Positions 42,745 to 50,832 of a stretch of DNA of 62,646 nt are shown here, piece by piece. Within the stretch, counting starts at the first letter, position 1. Each line of letters opens with the position of its first letter. Source of the stretch: Pirellulaceae bacterium. Lineage in GTDB: Bacteria > Planctomycetota > Planctomycetia > Pirellulales > Pirellulaceae. The notes under the pieces were generated by a model. It made no database searches. It was not told the origin of the DNA and saw only the letters and a list, made by a program, of their open reading frames with translations. The DNA lies in assembly GCA_030748485.1 (NCBI GenBank), contig JASMLW010000471.1:1-62646 (forward strand), written 5' to 3'. Both the position numbers and the translations under genes were made by a program.

Positions 42745-44910
42745 ATGTCTGATTTCCTCTACATTCCCTGCCCCTGCGGCCGAGGCAAGAAGTTGAAGTT
42801 CTGTTGTCGCCATTTGGCCGGCGACTTGGAGAAAATCAGCCGCTTGATCGAGGGCGACCAGCGCGCCTCGGCTCTGAAACAGCTCGATCAGGTCATCGCC
42901 AAACACGGGAATGAACAAGCTCTACTCGCGATGAAAGGGTCGATCCATCTGCAGATGGAGGACCTGGCGGGAGCCGAAGAGACGACGTTGACGTTCCTCC
43001 AAACGGCGAACGACAACCCGATTGCGCACGCCTTGGCGGCGATTCTCGACGCGGCCAAGCATCGAGTGATGGAAGCCGTTCGCAACTTGCAACACGCCTT
43101 TGAAAAATGCGGCGATGAAATGCCGCTGTTGGTCTACGAGGCGTTGAACACTGTCGTCCACGCGCAGCTCGCCGGCGGGTACTTGTTCGCCGCACGGGCG
43201 CATCTGATGTTGCAAACCGCGATCGCTCAAGAGAACGACCGCGACGCCGTCCAATTGATGATCAACATCAACGCCTCACCGTCCACCCCGCTCGTTTACA
43301 AGCAGATTTTCCGTGACAAACCGGCTCCGGACGACGCGCCTTGGAAGGAGCAGTTCGACTCGGCCTTGGAGGATCAGCACCACGGACGATTGCGGCGAGC
43401 AGCCGAAAAGCTCGACGAAATCCGCCGGCAGGCTCCAGACAACGTCCAAGTGCTCGATGCGCTCGCCGTTATTCGCAGCTCGTTTGACGATCAAGCCGTG
43501 GCCGCCAGCCTGTGGCGTGAGCTCAGCCAGATGGAGGCGGCCGACTTTGCTCAACGGGTTGAGGCCGCCGCATTGGCTCAACTGCTCAACGCGGAAGTGG
43601 ACGTCGACGTCGATGAGTTGGATCGCGTCATCGTCACGTACCGGTTGATCGACGTCGATTTGGCGACCGAGCTGGCCCTCTCGAGTTCACTCGTTCAACG
43701 ACTGGACATCGATCTCAACAAGTTGGGACGCGAGGGCGAGCCGCCGCCGCGGGCTGCGTTCGCGCTGCTCGATCGCGAGTTGCCCGAGTCGGGGAAGGAT
43801 CTGGATTGGGATGAAGTTCCCCAGATCACCAGCCAGGTTTTCGTGTACGGACGACAAACGGATCGCGACGCGCGACTCGAGTTTGCCGCCGTGCGCGGCG
43901 ACAACTTTGGAGATCTGGTCGAAGTTCTAGCCAGTGTGTTCGGCGAGTCAGTTGGTGAGAAAGAGGGTGAACAAGTCGTTGGCAAGGTTGGCGTCGTCGA
44001 CGACACGCTCCGCGTCGCGCTGCGACCGCCGGACGATACGGATATCAAGCGTCGCAACGAAATTGCCGAGCGCCATCGCGATCACGCAGTGTACGAATTG
44101 TGGCCGCACCTGAAGTTGAAGATGTTCAACGGGATGTCGGCGACGGAGGCGGCTAAGGACGAAAAATTGCAGTTTGAAGTCCTCGGCGATCTGCTCAACT
44201 TGGAATCAGAGTATGAGCAGAATATGCAGACTGTGGACATTGATCGGCTGCGCGAACAGCTCGGGTTGCCCAAACACGAACCGGTGCGGATCGAGTCGTC
44301 CGAGGAGCTCAAGAGCCTCCCGATTTCCCAGTGGTCGCGACTCGATCTGGAGGCGGCGGACGATGAATTGGTGAAGGGTGTCTACCACGTCGCGATGCTT
44401 CAAGGGCTAACCGGCGGCGTGCGGACCGCCGCTCGCGAGATTCTGCGGCGCGATTCTGGAGAGGCATTCGATCGCAAGGAAGCCTACATGACATTGATTC
44501 GCTTCGCCCGCGGATCGGACGAGTCGTTGGAGTTGATCGAGAAGGCGAAAGCTGAAGCGATCGCCGGTGGTGAGTCACCGGCGCAGTGGCTGTTAAACGA
44601 ATTGGCTGTGAGGATCCAGCGCGGCGAGATCGCCGAAGTGCAGACTCTCGTCAACACGATCCAATCGGAGCACATCCAAGAACCGGGCGTCGGCGAAAGT
44701 TTGCTCAACCTCCTGGCGCGAGCGGGATTGATTTCTCCCGAACAGATGATGGCGATGGGGGGCCAGGCTCCACAGGGTGGACCTCCAGGAGCGCCCCCGG
44801 TCCCCGCCGCCCCGGCCGGCCAGCCGGCAGCGAGTGGCGAGGTCTGGACCCCGGGGACTCCAGAACCAGCCAAAGAGTCGGGAGAATCCAAGTTGTGGAT
44901 CCCCGACTGA
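42745..44910 (+). CDS. SEC-C motif protein with TPR-like repeats
   Basis: 721 residues. The first 20 residues hold the SEC-C zinc motif CPCGRGKKLKFCC, known from the SecA C-terminus where it binds zinc and SecB or ribosomes; here it is N-terminal. Residues about 25-300 are helical repeats of TPR character (RLIEGDQRASALKQLDQVI, ALLAMKGSIHLQMEDLAGAEET, AAEKLDEIRRQAPDNVQVLDAL). The next 300 residues are mixed and unrecognised, and the last 60 are rich in Pro, Gly and Ala. No signal peptide or membrane segment. A weak promoter (TCGTCA, 17 bp, TACGAT ending at 42701) precedes it. Function unknown; a role in protein handling is only suggested by the motif. Confidence 0.82.
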   Translation: MSDFLYIPCPCGRGKKLKFCCRHLAGDLEKISRLIEGDQRASALKQLDQVIAKHGNEQALLAMKGSIHLQMEDLAGAEETTLTFLQTANDNPIAHALAAILDAAKHRVMEAVRNLQHAFEKCGDEMPLLVYEALNTVVHAQLAGGYLFAARAHLMLQTAIAQENDRDAVQLMININASPSTPLVYKQIFRDKPAPDDAPWKEQFDSALEDQHHGRLRRAAEKLDEIRRQAPDNVQVLDALAVIRSSFDDQAVAASLWRELSQMEAADFAQRVEAAALAQLLNAEVDVDVDELDRVIVTYRLIDVDLATELALSSSLVQRLDIDLNKLGREGEPPPRAAFALLDRELPESGKDLDWDEVPQITSQVFVYGRQTDRDARLEFAAVRGDNFGDLVEVLASVFGESVGEKEGEQVVGKVGVVDDTLRVALRPPDDTDIKRRNEIAERHRDHAVYELWPHLKLKMFNGMSATEAAKDEKLQFEVLGDLLNLESEYEQNMQTVDIDRLREQLGLPKHEPVRIESSEELKSLPISQWSRLDLEAADDELVKGVYHVAMLQGLTGGVRTAAREILRRDSGEAFDRKEAYMTLIRFARGSDESLELIEKAKAEAIAGGESPAQWLLNELAVRIQRGEIAEVQTLVNTIQSEHIQEPGVGESLLNLLARAGLISPEQMMAMGGQAPQGGPPGAPPVPAAPAGQPAASGEVWTPGTPEPAKESGESKLWIPD

Positions 44911-44984
44911 TTGACCAGCCCCCGGCGGCGCGGTAGTCCACGGATGATCGCCTCCGCGACGTGGAGCATCTCGCGAGTGCTGCC

Positions 44985-46097
44985 ATGGATAATCACGAAT
45001 CGTTGATGGCGCGAGCGCTCGACCTGGCCCAGCGTGGCGAAGGCGCGGTCGAACCCAACCCGATGGTCGGGTGCGTTGTCGCCCGCGGCGGTGAAGTCGT
45101 CGGCGAGGGGTGGCATCAGCAATTCGGCGGACCTCACGCCGAAGCCAACGCGATTCGCGCAGCTGGCTCCGCGGCTGAGAACGCGGATGTCTACGTAACG
45201 CTCGAGCCCTGTTGTCATCAGGGCAAAACACCGCCGTGCGTCGATAGTTTGATCGCGGCGCAGGTGAGGCGAGTTTTTGTGGCGCACGCAGATCCCTTTC
45301 CGCAAGTCGACGGAGGGGGAATTCGACGGCTGACCGACGTGGGAATTGAAGTTCGCACCGGCCTGCTCGCCGCCCGCGCCGCCCAGCTGTTAGCCCCCTA
45401 TCTGAGATTGGTGGAGTCGGGCCGGCCGTGGGTGATCGCCAAGTGGGCAATGACCCTGGATGGCAAGATCGCTACTCGGACCGGCGACAGCCGGTGGATT
45501 TCGAATCCGACGTCGCGGGAGATCGTTCACGCGCTGCGAAGACGAGTGGATGCAATTCTCGTCGGCGTCGGTACGGTGATGGCGGACGATCCGCAACTGA
45601 CCGCCCGCCCGCCCGGTTCCCGAGTTGCCACCCGCGTCGTGCTCGACGATGAGGCGGTCACGCCGGGCGACTCGGTCGTCGCCTCGACCGCCGATCAAAC
45701 GCCAACGCTCATCGCGGTCGATGCGAGTCGCGCGTCGCGAGATCGCTGCGACGCGCTCGCCACGCTCGGTTGCGAGATCTACGCGGCCGCTGGACAGGAG
45801 CGTCGCGAGCGCCTGGTCGATCTGTGCAACCAGCTCGGTGCGCGACGGATGACCAACGTTCTCGTCGAAGGTGGAGCAGCTGCGCTGGGCAGTTTTTTCG
45901 ACGCGCGATTGGTCGACGAAGTGCACGTTTTCGTCTCGCCAAGGATCGTCGGCGGGGCGGCCCCGACGCCCGTGGGCGGCCTCGGCTGCGAGATGATTCA
46001 AGATGCGTTGCAGCTCAGCGACTCCGAGTGGCGCGAGGTCGAGGGCGATTTGTATCTGCGGGGGCGACTCAATTCGCCGCCGCCGGATATGTCCTGA
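44985..46097 (+). CDS. ribD: Bifunctional riboflavin biosynthesis deaminase/reductase
   Basis: 370 residues, usual length. N-terminal deaminase (about 1-145): VEPNPMVGCVVARGGEVVGEGWH, zinc motif PHAEANAI, and EPCCHQGKTPPC with the other two Cys ligands. C-terminal reductase (about 150-365): WVIAKWAMTLDGKIATRTGDSRWIS, DAILVGVGTVMADDPQLTAR and NVLVEGGAAALGSFFDARLVDEVHVFVSP. Together they convert the pyrimidine from GTP cyclohydrolase II to the ribitylamino-uracil precursor of riboflavin. ATG at 44985 chosen; the frame opens earlier (44961). It lies 75 bp after the SEC-C gene with no other rib gene nearby. Confidence 0.96.
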   Translation: MDNHESLMARALDLAQRGEGAVEPNPMVGCVVARGGEVVGEGWHQQFGGPHAEANAIRAAGSAAENADVYVTLEPCCHQGKTPPCVDSLIAAQVRRVFVAHADPFPQVDGGGIRRLTDVGIEVRTGLLAARAAQLLAPYLRLVESGRPWVIAKWAMTLDGKIATRTGDSRWISNPTSREIVHALRRRVDAILVGVGTVMADDPQLTARPPGSRVATRVVLDDEAVTPGDSVVASTADQTPTLIAVDASRASRDRCDALATLGCEIYAAAGQERRERLVDLCNQLGARRMTNVLVEGGAAALGSFFDARLVDEVHVFVSPRIVGGAAPTPVGGLGCEMIQDALQLSDSEWREVEGDLYLRGRLNSPPPDMS

Positions 46098-46216
46098 CCG
46101 CTACCTCGCCAACCGCCTTGTCAAGCGCTCGATGCGTTCCCGCACCGTCGTTACCTGCGTGAAATTCCCATCTCCAACCTCGATTGCGAGTACGATGGGA
46201 TCAACGGGATCAACCA

Positions 46217-46228
46217 ATTCACGTGAAT
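46217..46228. promoter_or_regulatory. 12-bp perfect palindrome before the kinase-TPR gene
   Basis: ATTCACGTGAAT equals its own complement. It lies 54 bp before the ATG and just after TACGAT at 46191-46196, a hexamer that serves as -10 box elsewhere in the window, so a regulator bound here could block early elongation. No -35 match at the right spacing was found. Confidence 0.35.
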
Positions 46229-46281
46229 GAAGCGATGGACTGGACGGCTCGAGAAACGCGACTGAGTTGAGTGGAACAGCG

Positions 46282-48924
46282 ATGCTCCCACAAGACGGCG
46301 ACAGAGAGCATTCCGCCGGCGACGAGACACAATCTTCGGCGGATGGCCTGGTGCGAGACTTTCGCCAGGCGTGGTCGAATGAAGAACAGGCGTCGTTGGC
46401 GGATTTCTTGGCCGGCCTGTCGCCGCGGCGAGTCGATCGAAACACCTACCTGGCGCTGGCCCTCTGTGATCTCGACGAACGCGGCAACCGCCAGCTGCCC
46501 ATCGACTTGGCGAATTACTTCACCCAGTTTCCAGAGATCGCCGACGATCGTGAAAGCGTTGAACGGTTGATCGCCGCGCACATGGCGATCGAGCGGCGGG
46601 CTGGAGGCGAGCCATCGATCGACGACTATGTTGAATTCGTTCGGCGCCTTGGCGACGTCGAAGGATTTGCGTCCATCGAGCAGACTACGCGTGGGCGATC
46701 CGCGGCCGCCGCCGAGCCGACCCGTTCGGCTCCGCAGCCAGGTGAGAAAGTCGAGCAGTTCCGCGTCCTCGGGACACTCGGGGCCGGTGCGTACGGCTGC
46801 GTCTATCTAGCCTGGGATGAAGAGTTGGACCGTCCGGTCGCGCTCAAGATTTCGCCCATGCTGGGCGACGAAGGCAGGACGCTCGCGCGTTTGGATCACG
46901 ACCACATCGCGACCGTGTTTTCTCAATTTGTATGGCGCGATCAGCGAGTGTTGGCGATGCGTCTTGTGGTGGGCGCATCGCTGGCTGATTGGATGTTGGC
47001 GAGCCAATTGCCCGAGCCAAGGCAATGGCGCGGGCTGCAACTTATTCGCTGGCTGCGTTCGCGGGCTCAACCAATTCACGACCTGCTCGATTCGCGTTGG
47101 GCTCCGCCGGAGTTGTCGTCGGGTGGAGTCACTCGTGACAACTACCTCCGCGCGGTGGTGAATCTGGTGCGGGAAGTGGCGGAGGCGCTCTCGTTCGCTC
47201 ATCAGCGAGGCGTCGTTCATCGAGACGTCAAGCCGGCGAACATTCTGCTCGAACAGACGGGTCGCGCCGTGCTGGCGGACTTCAACGTGTCGACTCGCGA
47301 TCAAACCGACGCCGAAGCGCTGCTCGGTGGGACGCTTCCGTACATGTCTCCCGAGCAGTTGCGGGCGATGTTGTCGGATCCGGGAGCCGCCGACGTCGGG
47401 CCGGCCGCCGATGTCTATTCGCTCGGGATCATTCTCTACGAACTCGTCTCCGGCGTGCATCCGTGGGAAGTTGTGGAGGCTCAATCGACCGACTCAGTGA
47501 TGAGGCAGATGTTGGCGTCGCGGTTGCAAAGAGCGCCGCGCATGCCGCCGTTGGCGCGACGACGTTCGCCGAGCGTCGCGGCGATCGTCGAGAAATGTCT
47601 GGCTCCATCGATCGCCGACCGTTACGAGAGCGCGGAACCGTTGGCGGTTGATTTGCGGCGTTGGCTGGAGGAGCGCCGCCTGCGCCACGCCAAGGACCCG
47701 GGTGGCGGTGAACGTTGGGTGCGGTGGCTGCGGCGCAACGCCATCGTCGCCTCGTCGCTCGCCGCCTCCTGCGCCGTGCTCTTCGCTCTAACAGGTTGGT
47801 TGGCGCTCCACGATGCGGCTCGGCGAGCCCGCGTCGACAAGGCGTTGGCGCTTGTCGAGTCGAACTGGTCGTCGATGGAGGTTGACGCTGTCGAGCGGCA
47901 GTTGGAAGTCGCCAACACTTCCTTGCAAGCGGGCGACTTGATTACGCCGCGGGCGTGGACGACCGAGTGGCGCGATGCAGCGGCTCGACGTTTTGACAAG
48001 ACCGTGCGAGTTTGGGTCCGGCGCCAACGCGACGATTTTCGCCGCCGCGCGGATCGGGATCGAATTGGCTTGGCGCCGGTGGATCCCAACCGCGACGCTC
48101 TGTCCGCGTACGGCGTGCTCCGGGATCCGCAATGGGAGCGGCGCAGCAGCTATATGTTTCTTCCGCCGGCCGAACGCGAAGCGGTGGCGGAAGACATCGC
48201 CGAGTTGCTGGTAATCGCGGCGCATCGAAGGAGTGACCGCGGCGGCGAGGTGGCGAGTCGAGTTCCTGCGATACTCGAACGTCGCGACGACATCGTCGAA
48301 TTGGTGGGGCGAGTCGCGGCGGGGAAGCAGCCGAGCATGCGGCCCGACTCGCACGAGTTCACATTGCACCTCGCCGGTGTGGCGGCCGCTCTCGACCAGA
48401 ATGATCAGCTCGCCGTCGACCGCTTCAAAACCTCGCTTTCGATGAGACCGATCAACTTGCCGACTCGGTATTGGACAAAGTTTCACCACGCCTTCTGCTG
48501 TGAACGGCTCAACCGGCTGAGCGAAGCGGTCGCCGGCTACGCGGCGTGCGCCGAACTGCGAAGAGATTCGTCCTGGCCGCTCCACAATCTCGGGCTAATC
48601 CATCTTCGGCTCGGCGAGTATTCCGTGGCCGAGCAGTCCTTCCGCCGCGCCCTGCGGGTCGATGGCGCTCGCGGCTCAACTCGCGCTCAGTTGGCCTTGG
48701 CTTTGCATCAGTTGGACCGGCCCGTCGAGGCGCTTGAAGAAATGGATCGGGCGATCGACGAGTTCGGTGTGCGGTCGCCGGAGACGCTGACGAATCGCGC
48801 CGTCATTTTGCATCAGTTGGAGCGAGTCGCCGACGCCCGCCGTGATCTCAACGCCGCGCTCGAGCTGGATCCGGATTACGCGCCCGCATCTCAAGCTCTC
48901 AAGCTACTCGACAAAACGCGTTGA
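46282..48924 (+). CDS. Serine/threonine protein kinase with transmembrane helix and TPR repeats
   Basis: 880 residues. Kinase domain at about 160-470: GTLGAGAYGCVYLAW, VALK with Lys189, HRDVKPANILL with Asp315, DFN (Asp333, Asn335 replacing Gly), LPYMSPEQL and DVYSLGIILYELVSG. The first 150 residues are a separate N-terminal part (SLADFLAGL, YVEFVRRLGDVEGF) common in planctomycete kinases. One helix at about 490-512 (IVASSLAASCAVLFALTGWLAL) crosses the membrane, and the outer part ends in TPR repeats (WPLHNLGLIHLRLGEYSVAEQSFRRAL, DARRDLNAALELDPDYAPA). Probably a receptor kinase reading an extracytoplasmic protein. A TTG at 46267 could replace the ATG start. Confidence 0.93.
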   Translation: MLPQDGDREHSAGDETQSSADGLVRDFRQAWSNEEQASLADFLAGLSPRRVDRNTYLALALCDLDERGNRQLPIDLANYFTQFPEIADDRESVERLIAAHMAIERRAGGEPSIDDYVEFVRRLGDVEGFASIEQTTRGRSAAAAEPTRSAPQPGEKVEQFRVLGTLGAGAYGCVYLAWDEELDRPVALKISPMLGDEGRTLARLDHDHIATVFSQFVWRDQRVLAMRLVVGASLADWMLASQLPEPRQWRGLQLIRWLRSRAQPIHDLLDSRWAPPELSSGGVTRDNYLRAVVNLVREVAEALSFAHQRGVVHRDVKPANILLEQTGRAVLADFNVSTRDQTDAEALLGGTLPYMSPEQLRAMLSDPGAADVGPAADVYSLGIILYELVSGVHPWEVVEAQSTDSVMRQMLASRLQRAPRMPPLARRRSPSVAAIVEKCLAPSIADRYESAEPLAVDLRRWLEERRLRHAKDPGGGERWVRWLRRNAIVASSLAASCAVLFALTGWLALHDAARRARVDKALALVESNWSSMEVDAVERQLEVANTSLQAGDLITPRAWTTEWRDAAARRFDKTVRVWVRRQRDDFRRRADRDRIGLAPVDPNRDALSAYGVLRDPQWERRSSYMFLPPAEREAVAEDIAELLVIAAHRRSDRGGEVASRVPAILERRDDIVELVGRVAAGKQPSMRPDSHEFTLHLAGVAAALDQNDQLAVDRFKTSLSMRPINLPTRYWTKFHHAFCCERLNRLSEAVAGYAACAELRRDSSWPLHNLGLIHLRLGEYSVAEQSFRRALRVDGARGSTRAQLALALHQLDRPVEALEEMDRAIDEFGVRSPETLTNRAVILHQLERVADARRDLNAALELDPDYAPASQALKLLDKTR

Positions 48925-48943
48925 GCCGCCGGCTGGTCCGCGC

Positions 48944-48972
48944 TTGAATGGCGGAATGGGCTCAGTCACAAT
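48944..48972 (+). promoter_or_regulatory. Possible sigma-70-type promoter of the ThuA-DUF1080 gene
   Basis: TTGAAT (48944-48949), exactly 17 bp, CACAAT (48967-48972), 45 bases before the ATG. The -10 lacks the leading T, so support is moderate. Confidence 0.4.
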
Positions 48973-49017
48973 GACCCGCGGCTGTCCATGACTCACACCT
49001 ACCGAGGATCTCCATCG

Positions 49018-50496
49018 ATGTTACGCAAACCCTCCGCGGCTTTTCTTCTGGCTATCGCGCTGGTTGGCCACGCTTCCCTAGTTGCGGCGGAGGAGAAAGC
49101 CAAGGCGAAGCTAAAGGGCCTGTTGGTCACCGGTGGTTGTTGCCACGATTACCCCAATCAGGTCAAGATCATTACGCAGGGTCTGAGTCAGCGAGTCAGC
49201 ATATCCTGGGACGTTGTCCACGAGGGGAAAGACCGCAACACACGGCCGTCGATCTATTCCAAGAAAGACTGGTCAGCTGGGTACGACGTGGTCGTGCACA
49301 ACGAGTGCAACGGCGGCGTCGACGACGTCCAGTTTGTCGAGCACATCGTCGCAGGGCACACGTCGACGGGAGTGCCGGCCATCTTTGTGCATTGCTCGAT
49401 GCACAGCTATCGCGCCGCTGCGACTGACGAGTGGCGGAAGTTGATTGGCGTGACCTCGCGACGGCACGAAAAGGGCGGCCGCCGCCTCGACGTGACCAAC
49501 CGCTCGCCGGACCACCCGATCATGAAAGGGTTTCCGGAGAAGTGGAAGACGCCCAACGGCGAACTCTACGTGATCGAGAACATTTGGCCTCAGGCTACTC
49601 CGCTGGCGACGGCCTATGGAGTTGACACGAAGAAGGATCAGATGTGTATGTGGATCAACGAATACGGCAAAGCGCGAGTGTTCGGCACGACTCTCGGTCA
49701 TCACAACGAAACGATGATGGATGAGCTGTGGCTCGACACGGTGTCTCGCGGTCTGTTGTGGGCGTGCGGAAAGTTGGAGAGCGATGGGAAGCCGGCGGAC
49801 GGCTTTGCCGGGACTGGCAAGGCGCCGATCAAGTTGTCGCCGGCTCCGAAAGGCCCCTCGGGTTCACCGACGCTTGCCGATTGGTCGAGCCACGTGAAGT
49901 TCCCCGCGAGCGAGAAGCCTGTCGCCCTGTTCAACGAAAAGGATCTCTCCGGATGGGAGGGCCACACCAAGTACTTCTCAGTAAAGGACGGCGTGATTGT
50001 CGCCAAGAACCAGAAAGAGAACTCGCCCGCCGTCAGCACTTATCTGCTGACGAAGAAGAACTACCGAAACTTTCGCTTGGTGTTTGAAGGAAGACTCGCT
50101 CGCTCGCGGATGCATTCGGGGATCGCCATCTGGGGGAAGAAGTTCGAGAAGAACGGAGAGCTCAATTCGTATCGGGGCCACTTGGTCATGTTTCCGTCCG
50201 GTTGGGGCTTCTACGATTTGTATCGCCGCAATTCGATCTATCGCGATGATGGACGCGCCCGCAAGGCCGACAACAAGGATTGGAACCGGATGGAGATCTT
50301 GGCGATCGGCGCCCGCATTCGCCTAGCCGTCAATGGACAATTGGTGGCCGATTGGACCGACCCGAAACCCGAACTCTGCGAAGCCGGCCCGATCGGACTG
50401 CAATTGCATTCCAACAAGGTGCCGCAGGAAGTACTGTTTCGCGGATTGATCCTCGCCGAGAATCCCGAAGATCGGCTGATCACGGTTAAGAAGTAG
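49018..50496 (+). CDS. ThuA and DUF1080 fusion, secreted
   Basis: 492 residues with a signal peptide (AAFLLAIALVGHASLVAAEE). ThuA-like domain at about 30-270: GLLVTGGCCHDYPNQVKIITQG, VVHNECNGGVDDVQFVEHIV, PAIFVHCSMHSYR and TTLGHHNETM. DUF1080 (3-keto-disaccharide hydrolase, concanavalin-like fold) at about 300-490: PVALFNEKDLSGWEGH, NFRLVFEGRLARSRMHSGIAIWG, NRMEILAIGARIRLAVNGQLVADWTDP and GPIGLQLHSNKVPQEVLFRGLIL. DUF1080 members cleave 3-keto-glycosides, so this protein may handle oxidised sugars at the cell surface. ATG at 49018 with a GAGGAT ribosome site. Confidence 0.93.
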   Translation: MLRKPSAAFLLAIALVGHASLVAAEEKAKAKLKGLLVTGGCCHDYPNQVKIITQGLSQRVSISWDVVHEGKDRNTRPSIYSKKDWSAGYDVVVHNECNGGVDDVQFVEHIVAGHTSTGVPAIFVHCSMHSYRAAATDEWRKLIGVTSRRHEKGGRRLDVTNRSPDHPIMKGFPEKWKTPNGELYVIENIWPQATPLATAYGVDTKKDQMCMWINEYGKARVFGTTLGHHNETMMDELWLDTVSRGLLWACGKLESDGKPADGFAGTGKAPIKLSPAPKGPSGSPTLADWSSHVKFPASEKPVALFNEKDLSGWEGHTKYFSVKDGVIVAKNQKENSPAVSTYLLTKKNYRNFRLVFEGRLARSRMHSGIAIWGKKFEKNGELNSYRGHLVMFPSGWGFYDLYRRNSIYRDDGRARKADNKDWNRMEILAIGARIRLAVNGQLVADWTDPKPELCEAGPIGLQLHSNKVPQEVLFRGLILAENPEDRLITVKK

Positions 50497-50832
50497 CGTC
50501 GCGTTCGCCTCCGCTTCCGCAAGAGTCGAGCAAGTCCGGTCCACTCGAGCGAAGACGCGCGCCACTTCGCGCGTGTCGTCGCCGTTCCGTTGCCGCCAAT
50601 TGTCAACCGCGCAACTGCAGCTAAGAGACATCGGCCGCCGTTGCGCACCGAAGAGATGCGCGCTGTGGGCGGTCAGGAGGAGTGGCCGTGTGGTCGTCGC
50701 TACCGACTGTGCAGCTTGTAGGGGCTGAGCGCCAAAGACGCTGACTTCTCCCCGCCGGCCAGCTTCAATCCGCGCGAATTGCCCGTGCGACTTGGTATGC
50801 TGTAAGAGGCGATAGAGGGAGTTGACTCAAGC
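50497..50832. other. 336-bp gap before the first cytochrome/DUF1549 pair
   Basis: No gene. TATGCT at 50796-50801 is a possible -10 box 32 bases before the start at 50833, with no matching -35 hexamer. Short open frames here lack start signals. Confidence 0.45.
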
